NCBI GenBank assembly: GCA_030272155.1
Contig: CP126203.1
Span: forward strand, 3,100,001-3,164,000
Length of the DNA: 64,000 nt
Reading direction: 5' to 3'
From: Tetradesmus obliquus
Taxonomy: Eukaryota; Chlorophyta; Chlorophyceae; Sphaeropleales; Scenedesmaceae
The translations under genes were made by a program, and so were the position numbers. The number at the start of each line of letters is the position of its first letter. The stretch's first letter is position 1. This document shows positions 23,485 to 36,000 of this stretch, in pieces. The notes below the pieces were generated by a model, which was not told the origin of the DNA, did not search any database, and worked only from the letters and a program-made list of their open reading frames with translations.

Positions 23485-24768
23485 GACGTGCTGGTGTGTG
23501 GAGCTGCTGTTGCCTTGCTGCTGCTGTTGCTGCTGCAAGCAGCGTGGCAGCATTGTCCCGCCCTTTGCTGCTTGCGAAGCATGTGCAGCTGGGGCTACTG
23601 GGGCCTGACTTTTGCTGCTGCCACTGCTGCTGCAGCAGCTGGCTGCTGTTGTTGCTGCTGCGGGCAGTGTGGCCGCAGCGGGCGCTGTCTCAACCTGTGC
23701 GGCTTGGCAGTGGCCGGCAATGCCAGGAGGCTGCTGGATGAAGACACGCTGTAGGTCAGATCATGAATATAACATGCGGGACAGGTGCATGTGTACATGA
23801 AGATTGCATTGCAGGTGCTGCTGCAGCCCTGCTGCTGGCCCTGAACATAACTGGGCTGGCGCTGAAGTGAGAGTTGGCGTGATGTTGGCTGTGTTGTTGC
23901 GGCATTGGTCTGATGGTGATGTAGTCATCTTGAAGGAGGCATCCCTCTGCTCTCGTGTGTCTTGCTGTCGTGGCTTTGTTTGGCACTATTTGATGATGCG
24001 GTATACTTGTGGTTTAGCTGGTTCACGCTTTCAATGTGTTGGCTCACACTCTTTGAACTCTGGAGTGCAATCACATAACAGCGCTGCGCTAGCCCACCTG
24101 GCATACTAGTAGCGCTAGCTAAGCTCAATCAGCAAGTGGTGGGTGGCTTGGTGACGTTGTGTGGCTGAGTTTCGTTGCTTCCTATGGTTGAGGTTGTGAG
24201 TGCAGGGAATGCACCGCTCAGAACATGGCACTTCCTCTGCTGTTTGGTCAACATGTACAAACGATGGCTGATTCTGAGTGTTGTCCCGTGGCATGTGTCC
24301 TCAGTGAGAAAGTTTGGTTACCTCTTAAAGCAGACCTGCTGTAGAAGCATTTTATTGTAGGTTTGGCGATCCCGTGATGCTATTTGTGTACACATCGCTG
24401 CAGTTACGTTTGTGTTGCGCCACTGCAAGGCAGCGCCCAATGCTTGTTGTGTTGATTGAGTGCGCGTGTGCTGCAGGTTGGCTGAGGACGTGCTATTTAA
24501 ATTTGTGCAGAGGCGCTACCTGGTGTATTTACCCCATTGACTTCCTCTGAGAAATGGTTATTGCACATGGGTTTGGGTTCATGCTTTGTGCTTTGGCGTG
24601 GTCTGCAGTGACTGCCTTCAGCAACACTGCTGTGCCCTAGCTTGTTAAACCTTGTCACCTCGGGCTACTGGTGGGCGCTTGCGATGTATTGCAGGGATTC
24701 GCATGATTCACAAGCACAAACTCAACGCTTTGCGGGGAAATTGCCGCGCTTGCTGCGCTTGTTCCACA
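23485..24768. other. 3' flank of the EEP gene and promoter side of the SSL gene
   Basis: CTG-rich sequence to about 23760, probably 3' UTR, giving meaningless Leu/Ala/Cys ORFs. No gene seen. Confidence 0.5.
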
Positions 24769-25219
24769 ATGGGCGCGAAGGCAAGCTCTTCACCGTCTCG
24801 GTTCTCGTGGCTGCGGGCGCCTTGCCTCTTAGCAGCATGTTTGGCTGCGTTTCTATACATGGTGCAGCAAGGTACATGCCCGGAGCGATGTTGGGCTGCA
24901 GCTGTGGCAGTGCCGTGCGGACCTCCCGCTGATGGCCAGTCTTGCTACTGTTCGATGCAGGCATTATTCAACCGGTAATACCATACCCAGCCGTAGGAAA
25001 GAAGGTACATATGTACCCTGAAGATGTGCTGCCGTGGCACCCTCAACCAATGGAGGTAACGTCCTTCTGCTCCGGAGCATGTGCAAAGTAATTTGGCATG
25101 GTTGCCTGACCTCAATGTATTCGTTGCAGGGAGACTTCACGACAAACACGCGGCTTCAAGCGATCAGACTGTTTGAGGGAGAGATGGACGGCTCAGGTAC
25201 GGTTGGTACTGCTGCTGCT

Positions 25220-25264
<45 letters not shown>

Positions 25265-28200
25265 CTACAGCAGCTGCAACAGAGGCCAAACCCTGCGAGC
25301 GGTGCTGTAGTCGCCAGCAGCAGAGCAATCTTCTGTCACTGACAATGATTGTAAAAGGGCAGCCACTGCAGCATATTCAGCAGTGAAGGGCAGTCAGCTT
25401 CGCTGCCACGTCAGCTGCACGCTGCATGCAGCAGCGGCTGATGGTGTGCAGCAGCAAAGCAGTGACCAGCACAATCGCTGGCACATCACAGCAACAGCAG
25501 CAGTAGCAGCTTTCACAAAATGGCCTCAGCCATGGTCAGCAGCAAATTTGTGTCACCTTTGAGTCCGCAGTATGTGCACGCCCTCCTCTTTTCTGATCAC
25601 ACCAAACAACCATACCAAAACTCAAATCCCCTGCAGAGTCGGTCATTGTGTCACCTGATGGGCGCGCCATGATGCTCAACAAGTTTGGCGGCGTTTTTGA
25701 AGCGTTTGAAACGCCAGACGGCCGATTTGAACTGAACCGCACCGCTAAAGCCTGGCTGGGGCCTGGCAGGCCTCTGGGAGCTGCCTTTGATGCTCACGGC
25801 AACATAATCATCTGCGATGCCCTCAAGGTGTGGCACTGCTTTTATTTGACATAACAGATGTGGCAAAAATAATGCAGGTGCAGAGGAACTGGCTGTGGCA
25901 GCAGCAAGTGCATATGGGATCAAGTGCAAGTGCAGCAGCCCGCAGCAGCAGTGGGGCCAACCAAAACAGGAGGACGCTGTCAGCAGCAGCAGCAAAAGCA
26001 GCATATGCAACAGCAGTGCTGACAAGCAGCAGGGCCAACGGCAGCAACAGCAGCACACACACACACACACAGCAGCAGCAGCAGCGGCAACAACAACATG
26101 GGCAGCACTAGCTGTGGCTACATATGCAGCGGCAGCACAGCAGCAAAAGCAGCACAGCAACAGCGGCCAAAAGTGTTCAATCGCATCACAGCAGCAGTTG
26201 GTGTACCTATAAGCGCTTATGTAGTTGCCCCTCCACAACCCGGCGTGTGTGTGTTTGCGCGCCGCATGCCCTGCAGTCGCCTTGCGCACCGCATCCTCCA
26301 TCCTCAATGTGAGTTTGATTTGCTGCTGCCGCTGTGTGTCCGTCTACCATCTGACCTGTCCTTTTTGCATGTGTGCTGCTGCTGTCCTTCAGAGCACCCT
26401 CATGCTTTGCAAGAGACAACAACTGCTCGGCCGCCCTGCACTATCTATAACCGACACTCTGCTGCTGCTGTGCACCTGCTGCCTTTCCTGCAGGGCATCT
26501 TGATGCTTGAAAAAGACACCAACCAGGTGGTGATCCTGACAAACCACGTCAGCAGCAGCTCGCCCCTGGAGCCTGGAAGCCCCATCCTGTACGCAAATGA
26601 CCTGGACGTGGCGAAGGATGGAACTGTATACTTCACAACATCGGTGGACATCACGCTGCACAGGTATGAGCATTATAACGTACGTCAAATATGCCGCTGT
26701 GGTGTAGTTGTTGTCTCGTGGACTGTGATGTGGCGAAGGATGGCAGCATCTACTTCACCACCTGAGTGGACATCACGCTGCACAGGTGAGCATCAGGTGT
26801 TGCTGCTGTGGCTTGGTTTGTGACACAACGACCTGGACATGGCAATGGATGGAACCGTGTACTTCACCACCTTTGGGGTGCATATCATGATGCACAGGGC
26901 GTGAGCTTAGGCATGGTGTTGTTGTTTTATGGGTGGTACGTGGTTGTGATGAACGCGATGTGGCAAAGGATGGCACCATGTACTTCGCGACATCAGTGGA
27001 CATAACACTGCACAGGTGCGCTCATAGATGTGTTGCTGTAGCTTAGTTTGGTTGCCTGATTATGTTGACCTAGTGTCAAAGGATGGCAACGTGTACTGCA
27101 CATGTACAAGCATCAAGCTGTTGCGGTGGAATGGTTGGTGGGATGGTGATGCTAATTTTGATGACCCAGATGAAGAAAAGGCTGGCAGCAGCCACCTCAC
27201 CAGCCCAAGCAAGATCGCGCTGCACTGGCATAGGTATGATGCCCCCATGGCTGCAGCCAGTCAAAATCCAGTATTGTTTTACCACAGTCCAGGGGCACAA
27301 TCTAAGATGGCGCCAGGACCCACATGCAACTATTTACACTCTGTAATTGTTTGTGTGTGGGCAGGTCCCAAGCAAGGTCGCACCTGCCAGCACAAATAAC
27401 ATGGCACTGACATAACACCAGCAATGGTATGAAGCCTGCTGCCACAGCAACTCGCTGACCACTGCAATGGGCAGGATCTCCAATAATCAGGATCTGCTGG
27501 TTCTGGATTGCCTGCAACCTCTATGCTGGTTGAAGTATATGTTTTGCCAGAACGTGACTTCAACGAGCACGATGGTTGCAGCCAGTCCAAAACCAGCACA
27601 CTTTGTCTATAGGAGATGATCATGTTGCTGTGGCTTAGTGAAGTTGATGGCCTGATAAAGCTGTGACGTGGATGTGACAAACGATGGAATCGTGTGCTAC
27701 GCCTCTTGAGTTGAGATCACGCTGCACGGGTGTCATAGCAACCATGTCTGGCACGGCGACGTGCTGTTATTGCGCAGCAGCTAGGTGTGACCGCCTGACT
27801 GACAACATCAGAGACATTGCGGGGCTACATTGCTTGTGCTTTGTGCAGCAGCTGCCAGCATCGGTAGTGTGGTGCACATCAGTTGTGAACAGACAGACAG
27901 CTCAAGAAAGGCGCGATATAACCTGAGTGTCGACACGCGACAAGTACAATCTGCACAGAGGCCCCACGGGTACCTTGCTGAGCCCTAGGGATCAGAGAGG
28001 ATGGTAGGAGGTGTGAAGGCGCATGGGGTATCCTCATCGTCACACACACCCCTCCCTTAACTTCCGCGGGTGGCGAGTTTAACACACCAGGCGTAGCTCA
28101 TTCATTCATCCATTTATCTGCACAGCCACAGCTACAATCTACACCCGTGCATGCTTCGCTTTGGTGTTTGTTGGCTCACAACAAGCTCTCGCTCTGCGTT

Positions 28201-28996
28201 GCTGCACTGCTGCTGCTGGTGTGTTGTGGTACCTGCAGGAATGCGCAGCACCACACCCGCTTCACTCACGTGCCGTCGCTGCTGGGCAGGCCTGGCTTCT
28301 GGGACACAGTCAAGGGATGGGGCCTGGGCATGTGCCAGGTGAGATGATATGTTTTTGATCTGTGTGCGTAGGTTCTGCAGGAACAGGTACACCAAGAGTT
28401 CGAGCTGGGGATGTGGCAGGTACATACAGCCAAGGGCTTGGGGCTGGGCATGTGCCAGGTGGGACACAGTACTTCATAAGCATTGATCTGCGTGTGTCGG
28501 TTCATTAGGAAAGGTAGCCCAAGAGTGTGGGGCGGGGCAGGTGCCATGTGGGACACAGTCAAGGGCTGGGGGCTGGGCATGTGCCAGGTGGGACACCGTA
28601 CTTGAGAATTATTGATCTGCGTGTGTAGGTTGTGCAGGTAGAGGCACAGCAGGGGTTTAGGGTTGAACATGTGCCGGATGGGACACAGTCAAGGGCTGGG
28701 GCTGGGCATGTGCCAGGTGGGACACAGTACTTCAAGGCATCAATCTGTGTGTGTGTAGATTGTGCAGGGAAAGGCACAGCAGGGGTTTAGGGTTGGGTAT
28801 GTGCCAGGTGAGACACAGTCAACGGCTGGGGCGGGACTTGTGCCATGTAGGCTGGCAGGGACACTGCCGCCTTTAGATCCGCTATCCCCAAAGTCAGCAC
28901 ACTTTGTGACCGCAGTGATTGGAGGTGGCTGCATGATCTGCCGCTGATAGTTTAAACTGTACCTGGCAGAGTGCAACACTGGCAGAGCTGTGTGCC

Positions 28997-29038
<42 letters not shown>

Positions 29039-30948
29039 AGGCGCTGCCCCGAGGCAAGCTGTACCGCTATGACCCGGTCACAAAAGAGACGCACCTGATT
29101 GCCACGGGCTTCTACTATTCCAATGGCGTGGCCGTGTCCAAGGATGATGATTTCCTGGTCATCAGTGAGACAGACAGGTTGCGGCTGGTCAAGTTCTGGC
29201 TCAAGGGGGGCAAGGTGGGTTTTGGGCTTTGATGGTCTGATGTTTGGGTTGTAAGTTCATGGATATGGGGTTTTAAACTTTTGTGTCTGGCCGCGTTCTG
29301 GCTCAAGGGGCCCAAGGTGCGGCGGGGTTGGTTGCTTGCTACTTTTTTGAGTGCGTGCTGTGGCGGCGCGCATGTGGGTGTGCTCAGTGGCTCGGTTAAA
29401 TCCATGGTTGCCCTTCCTCATCTGCTGCTTGCCATCCTCAGGCTGGCCAAATGGAGGTGATCGACTACATGCCGGTCACGCCTTTCCTGCCATGCGCTGA
29501 CTCCTGCCCTGCCCTGTTTACGCTGCTGCTGCTGCTGCTGTGCTCAGGCTGGCCAAATGGAGGTGATGATCGACCACATGCCGGGAACGCCTGACGGCAT
29601 GGCGCGCGCACCGGACGGCAACTTCTGGTTCCCGCTGCTGGCCAAGATCCCGCCGGTCACAAAGGTGCGCTGCTGGTGCTGCTGCTTCTGTTGCATGGCT
29701 GGCAGCTTAAGCACTGGTGTGGTGATCAGCTCTGCAATTCAGCGAATTGAGTAGAAACTGGCATGGTTTGACCCTGATCTAGCAGGCACGGATTCAAAGA
29801 GACTGTTGTCAACTCAGCCATACATGTATTGGATTACCTGCTGTGTCTGCTGCAATATCATTTGTGTGTGTCTGCTGCACCTCAGGTATTCCACTGGCCC
29901 ATCATCCGCATGCTGCTGCCAGTGGTGCCGGAGACGTGGCGGCCGCAAGTGCACGAGTGGGGCGCGGTGGTCAAGGTGAGGTGGCTGGGCCAGTGAACGA
30001 ACAGGCTGAGCACACATCAATGTTATGTGATAGCGCTCGTGCAAGTTGGAAAGCTTGAGTGATAAGCGTGGTCAGAGCAGCTGCTTGTGCACATCACATT
30101 TCTCTCAACCAGGCAGCCAGCCAGCCGTGGCCAGCCTGTCCGCTGAACCTGGGCAATATGCTGAGTGTACAACAACTTTCAAATGCATGAACACGTGCAA
30201 ACTGTCTGCTTGGTAATGATTTTCCACACGCGCAACCATACACTCGCAGGTGTCACCAGAGGGTGATGTTCTGGAGTTCCTGGAAGACCCTCAGCGGGCC
30301 AGCTCTCGACGAATGGCCCAGCAGCTACCGCATCTCCTCTGCACACACATGGCTGGCATAGCACCTGAATGTAATGCAAAACTACACAACTGCACGCATG
30401 TCTCCCAGAAGGCTGCGTCCTGGAGTGCCAAGAAGACCCTCGGAGGGCATTGACTATGATCGTAGTCCCCACTGCAGGCCCGACATGCATCTGACACGTG
30501 TGCGGTGTGCAAATGCAGGTGTCTCTGGAAGGTGAGGTGCTGGAGTTCCTGGAACACCCGCAGCGGGCCAACTCTTGACACATGAGCATCTTCCCACTTT
30601 CTGCCTGTTTTTGATGAACACACGCAGCCTTACACATTCAATGTGTGCTTCCTGGAACCGATCACAATGCAGGTGTCACCAGAAGGCGATGTCCTGGAAT
30701 TCCTGGAAGACCCGCAGCGCGCCAGCTTCGACGAATGGCCCAGCAGCTACCGCATCTCATCAGCACACGAGCACGCCGGCCGGCTGTGGCTGGGGGCGCT
30801 TGTGGCAAACTTTGTAAGCTACGTGGACCTTACAAACCTGGCGCCGAAACCTGAGCCGCTGCCGATGACTTGGAGGCCGCCTGTAGGGTGTGTTACGCCT
30901 CCTTGTGATGGTGCGCAGCGGCGCTTCTTCAGGAAAAGCGAGCAGTAG
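24769..30948 (+). CDS. Strictosidine-synthase-like (SSL/APMAP) six-bladed propeller protein, membrane-anchored
   Basis: Exons: 24769-24871, 24961-25055, 25130-25196, 25637-25827, 26494-26663, 28239-28338, 29041-29214, 29548-29664, 29886-29975, 30673-30948; 460 residues with consistent phases. A short basic N-terminus and one hydrophobic segment (residues ~14-31, LRAPCLLAACLAAFLY) suggest a signal anchor with the propeller in the ER lumen or outside. Family motifs in order: GPGRPLGAAFDAHGNIIICDA, YANDLDVAKDGTVYFT, GKLYRYDPVTKE, YYSNGVAVSKDDDFLVISET, MPGTPDGMARAPDGNFW and HEWGAVVKVSPEGDVLE. Animal APMAP has arylesterase activity. Plant SSLs generally lack the strictosidine synthase glutamate, so no alkaloid role is proposed. 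C-terminal about 20 residues end in RRFFRKSEQ. The start was picked because it places the helix directly after it. TGTAA at 31232 is a plausible poly(A) signal. Introns are heavily loaded with exon echoes. Confidence 0.85.
26055..26072 (+). repeat. (CA)n microsatellite
   Basis: Nine CA units in the intron between SSL exons four and five, within a CAG-rich stretch. Confidence 0.9.
26720..27236 (+). repeat. Four tail echoes of SSL exon 26494-26663
   Basis: Units ending at about 26785, 26900, 27016 and 27236 repeat the tail DVAKDGTVYFTTSVDITLHR with its donor. The first has a TGA inside (TT.VDITLH) and later ones are increasingly altered. A fifth, very degraded copy lies at about 27663-27735. 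Confidence 0.85.
27303..27331 (+). repeat. Dispersed intronic motif, copy 3
   Basis: ctaagatggcgccaggacccacatgcaac in the fifth intron of the SSL gene, sense to that gene. Confidence 0.6.
27663..27735 (+). repeat. Distant degraded tail echo of SSL exon 26494-26663
   Basis: gacgtggatgtgacaaacgatgg followed by gagatcacgctgcac preserves the order of the exon tail about 1 kb downstream, with several substitutions and a TGA. Confidence 0.6.
28405..28850 (+). repeat. Four tail echoes of SSL exon 28239-28338
   Basis: Copies of DTVKGWGLGMCQ plus gtggg/gtgag donor end near 28461, 28589, 28721 and 28848. The intervening intron sequence (gatctgcgtgtgtaggt..) is also repeated, giving a period near 128 bases. 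Confidence 0.85.
29283..29482 (+). repeat. Tail echo of SSL exon seven and head echo of exon eight
   Basis: At about 29290-29316 the tail FWLKG.K recurs with a gtgcgg donor. At about 29440-29482 the head of exon 29548-29664 (AGQMEV.IDYMP) recurs behind a ctcag acceptor. One intron thus holds a tail copy near its 5' end and a head copy near its 3' end. Confidence 0.75.
30247..30582 (+). repeat. Three head echoes of SSL terminal exon
   Basis: Copies at about 30250-30350, 30405-30452 and 30517-30582 of VSPEGDVLEFLEDPQRAS behind cag. The first is the longest (to SSYRISSAH, with a one-base insertion after RAS). None joins to the full exon. Confidence 0.85.
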
Positions 30949-33097
30949 TGACGGCGGTGTCTGTTGTGCGGGTATTGTGTGGGATGCTTTTAGCAGGGTT
31001 TGGATGCTCAAGATCAGCCGTCTGTTTTTTGCATGGCGTGCAGTGTGGTGTGGTTCCTTGAGCAGCACGCTTGCGGCTCCCATCAAATTCAACTCACTGA
31101 GCACACACAGGTCAGTTGCTGCTGCAGTTTGCTGCTGTGCCAGTGCTAAAGCGCAAACATGGGGTATTGAGTGGGTTCATCAATATGTAGAACTGTGTGG
31201 CAGTACAGCCCAGATCCGAGAATGCTTTATGTGTAAAAGGACGAAGTTATGTGACATGTGTTACGGGGGCGCTGTGTGATTCACTCAGGGCAGTGCAACA
31301 TCTTCAGCGAGTTGTGATCATGTCTCAGCGCTTGATGCAGCAGCACAGGCCCTGCTTGCTGCACTCTAGCCAAATCTGCTGCCAAGCTCCACACATTGTG
31401 TTGACATGCTGGTGGGGAAAGCTGCTTTAAATGGCTCAAACCATCTGACATGGTGCCAAACACAAAGATGGTGCCGGAAACCAATTGTGACCATCCTCCT
31501 TGCACAGAACGTGTGTGTCAAGTTCTGCCTGAAGGCACTCAGAGTAGCTCAGGAACCTAGCCCCGCATCATCCCATGCTATGCAATGTGACGTGCAACAT
31601 AACATAACACATGTCAAGCAATGTGTAGAGCATGACGGCATGTACTTTATGTGACGTAACGTAACACAGTGATGTGCCAATGCAAAAAAAGATGGCATGC
31701 GCCCCGCACCAACACCAATGCAATTCAAACAAGTTTGTTGCGGGTCACATGCCAGGCACAAGCCCAGGCTTCTACCAATTGCGAGGCACAAGCCAAGTAT
31801 ATGCCAATCGCCAGGCAAGGGCCGACAATGCTGCCAGTCGCCAGCCAGCAGCCCAGAAATGAATATGCCACTTGCCAGGCACGAGCCCAGAGCTGCGCCA
31901 ACTGCCAGGCACGAGCCCAGCTCTCACTTTGAAGTGCACTGCTGCAGTCAGCAAAATGGGGGTCAGGATATGTCTCAGACAGTGAGTACGCGACCAGTAC
32001 TGACCAGACACATGAACCTGAACAGCACGTGCACGCTCTTCTGCCTTGGGCAACATGCAGGGTATCTGCGTGGAAATGTTGCTGAGGAATGCATTGTGAC
32101 AGTTTGTGAAAAAGGGGTCGTACCAGCGCTGCATGACCCAACTTTGGACACCCAGGCTGTTGAAGCAATCAAAATGCCTGGTGGTGTGTGCTTGGCTCTG
32201 CAGGTTGCAAGAGCCGCGACTGAGCTGTGGTGCTGCTGCAATAAATGGTGGCTGTGAAAGTGCATCTTTCCAGGTGATCCTGGCAAAAAGCAGCAGCTGT
32301 TGCAAGGGTTGGCGTCATGACTCCCCGTCCTCTGGGCAGAATACTCAAGGACAACTTTACTCCAACTCACTTCCCCAATATGGAAAGGAAAACACAGCAC
32401 CACCAGTAACTCTGCCCCGCACTAGCCCAAAGGAAGGCAGGCAGAGTGAAAAGGCAGTTTTAAGCATGGTAATGCACAACTGCGCACATGCAAGCAATGC
32501 TGGACCAGAAGCCCCCCTGCCTAAGGGCTCCTGGCGCTCCGAGTGGGCTGATAATGCAGGCACAGCAGTCCAGTAGCACGGGCTCATGCGATAGACATAC
32601 CTACAGCAGAGTACCATACATGCTTGATGCCTGGGTAAAGTAGAACGCAGCAGCTTCCTGGTCATGAAGCCTGATGCCGCAACGACAAAACAGTGTTCAA
32701 TACAAGGGTGCAAACGATCGAACAATGCTTTGGCCATGTGAACTCCTTGCGCAGCAATTCCCATGTCAGAAGCCAGACCTGCATGAGTGCACCCAATCCT
32801 AACATGCGCATAACCCCAAAACGTGCGCGGCCTCAGCTTGCGCCAAAACCCTACATGCGCCAATAAGCGTGCAAGTTTGGAGGAAAGATCATATTCATGT
32901 TGGCCAGCAGCAGCGGTATCCCATCGCCATACCACCCATGTAGAATAACAACCCCGCCTACCATGCTGAACACCCGGAAACCCCGAGCATGCAATGCAAC
33001 CTGCAGCAGCACGCTGACCACCCACATATCGATGCCATCACAGCCTTTCCCTGTATGTCAAGCCCAAGATGCTGTTGCAATCCACTGCACCGCAATA
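30949..33097. other. Convergent intergenic region between SSL and carbonic anhydrase genes
   Basis: Contains the 3' UTRs of both genes. At about 31748-31930 an imperfect ~20-35-base unit (gccaggcacaagcccag..) is repeated several times. A 222-codon minus-strand ORF at 33025-32357 has no recognisable motif and probably lies in or beyond the carbonic anhydrase 3' UTR. Confidence 0.45.
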
Positions 33098-36000
33098 CTA
33101 CACCATCAACATCAGCAAAGCACCTAGCACTGCAAGCAGCAGCTGCATCAGGACCCCCTGCAAACCTTTCACTGTTGCCGCCCCGCTCGCAATGCCTGCG
33201 CAATGATCAGCCTGTGTAAGCCCTGCCTCTACCATGGTCTCATACTGCACAAGTGACACTGTCGTGTTGCTGTTTGAGGGGTACAGCAGCTTGTTTAGAA
33301 CCTTGGACCGGCCAGCCAGCATGTCCAGCTGATCTGAGCACAAGCCTGGGGCTGCGTAGAAGTGGATCTGGCGCGATCCGCGGTCCTGCACCTCTCGGTA
33401 GTTCTTGCCTGATGCCAGCTTGTGGCAGGACAGGCTGTCCGTTGCGTCTGCACACATCGCAATGCAGCAGCGAGGCAACATGTACATTCAAATATGGGAA
33501 GGGTCTGTCAGGAGATTACAGGAGATGGGCAGCACAAGTTTGACTGTTGGTGCCAGCTTATGGCAGGATAGGCTGTCAGTTGCCTCAGCAGGGGGTTGTT
33601 TGCAGCAGCAGAGCATGGCTTGCAGAAGTCAGCTATCATCTGGTGTTCATTGCGGTTGCAATGGCTGGCCAGGCTTGAGTAGGACAGACCTCCTTGGAAC
33701 TGAGGCAGCAAGGTAGACACAAACGTTAAAAAAACACAGCAATTACCAGCAGGTGCGCCTCAAGGTAATACGCTGTATCTAGCACAACGCGCAGTGCTAC
33801 ACCACAAATACGCCATTTTTCCCCACCTTGAACATACGCCGGCACTTCAAAGTGCATCGTGCCTGGCGCTTCAGCCTGGGCCCCTGCTGTGCCTGTTTTT
33901 GTGGCAGCAGCAGTGCCACTCTCCTGCAGCAGGGAGGGCTGGCCTGGAGTTGTGCTGCTGGCCTTGCTGCCTGCCTCTTGTGTAACTGCACCAACGACGC
34001 AGTCTGTCTGACCCACTGCCAGCTCGAATTGGTGCAGCTGCAGGGCGGAAAACACACGCACAATGTTGGTGTGCAGTGCCGAGGCTTTGGGTGAGTGGCG
34101 GCACCGACTATGCAGTTGGTGTCACGCACTGACAGCTCGAAAAGGGGCAGCTGCAGGGCGGAAAAAACACGCACAATGTTGGTGTGCAGTGCCGAGGCTT
34201 CAAAAAAGTGACGGCGCCAACTATGCGCTGCGGTATGTGTCACCCACTGCCAGCTGGTGCAGCTGCAATGCAAATACAACACATAAGATGCTGGTGCGTT
34301 GCCAAACATGTGATCTCACAAACTGTGTGTGGCACACACTCGTCTTAAACGCCTGTGAATGGCACACATTGGTGGTGATTGCTCGTGCACGGCCGGAAAT
34401 GCTCTCCGCTGGTTGGGCGTATGAACTGCTGCTCTCACCTGGTCCCAAATGCTTCTATCATATTGTCATGTACTGTGTTGTCATGTATTGTATTGGAAAC
34501 ACTGTCTGCTGAATGTGTGCAAGCCAATGCTTCTGTATACTAGAGCAGTACTGCTCCCACCTGGTCCCGTGTGATCTTCACAGGCGTTGTCAGCAGGTGC
34601 CACAGGATGCCCTCTGCGGGGGCAAAGTCAGCAGCGGAGCACAAGTGTAGTCAGGCTAGAACCCATGAAGACACTGGTGTACCCAAGATTTGGAATTTTT
34701 AAGCGCTCATTGTCAGTGTCCATGCAGCGGTGCATAAAGTAACATGCCGTTCTGACTTTGCCTAGCCCCAAGTCAGGCAGTGGAAACGCATCAGCATCTT
34801 GAAACAACGCCCTGCACTGGCTGTTTGATGTGTAGTTGCTGCTTGCCTGTGCAGGGTGGCGTGGTGAGTGAGCCGCTGTAGGTCACATGGTGACATACAG
34901 CAGCAGCATGATATTCACCGACTGGGAGCAACATGACTTTACCCTGCGCTGGCTCTGCACTATGCTAGCTGCTGCTTGCCGGTGCATGGTGGCGTGGTGA
35001 GCGATCCGCTGTAGGTCACGTACGACCTGTCAACAGGCTTATTTATAACAGAAACATAGACAGACTGTGTGCTGGGCAGGTGCTGCTTGCCTGTGCAGGG
35101 TGGCGTGGTGAGCGAGCCGCTGTAGGTCACGTATGACCTGTCAGCAGGCAGTACATCATTGAAGTCCAGCACAGCACCATTGGGCAGCAGCGAGGTCACC
35201 TGCAGGCAGAGGCACAGCATCAACAGCACGGACAGCTGGGTTTTGGGCGCACATACATAATACTATCTAAGATGGTCCCAGGGACCGCATGTAATCAACC
35301 TTTCTCAAATATGACAGGTTCTGTGGGTTCCTGCCATACGAGGTGTTGCGCAACCTGGTCTTGCTTATTTGGAACATGACGGCCAACACTGCCAGCAGAA
35401 CTGCAGACGGCACCCTTACGCATGTGTTGCTGCCTGCCAGCGCAGCTCACGTTCTCAAACGAGGACATCGCGCTGAACACCGTGTTGATGAAGCGGTTCT
35501 TGACCGCTGCATCGTCCTCAGCCAGCTCAAACAGGATGCCCACTACTGTGGCGCAGCCGCCCGCCCCACAGCCGGGCAGCGTGCTGTTGTGCACAAAGTT
35601 GACGATGTGCATCTCCAGGGGGTACTCCTTGCCTGCAGTGGCATGTGTAAGTATGCCATATTGCTGAGTGACCTTCAGTCACTATTGAAAGTTGCTGAGA
35701 TGCATCTCCAGGGAGTACTCCTTGCCTGCACTGGCGGAGAGCAATTAATCATGTTCATATTTGCTTCAAGTGAATCTGTTGTGCACAAAGTTGACGATGT
35801 GCATCTCCAGGGGGTACTCCTTGCCTGCAGTGGCAACAGATTTGAACAATCAGGTGAATACTTTGTTTTCACAGCACAACAATAAGGCTGCCTTGCACAG
35901 CATTTGCTGCAACTGGGCAACCAGCCGCAGCGCCCAGTACGCAGCCGCAACCGAGCAGCTGCACTGCTGTGGCATGCATGTACATTGCAGCATGTTAGTA

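Noticed and set aside
32357..33025. 222-codon minus-strand ORF downstream of the carbonic anhydrase gene
   Set aside because: No motif or domain pattern, and the carbonic anhydrase reading frame has already ended with a GPI-like tail; most likely 3' UTR/intergenic.
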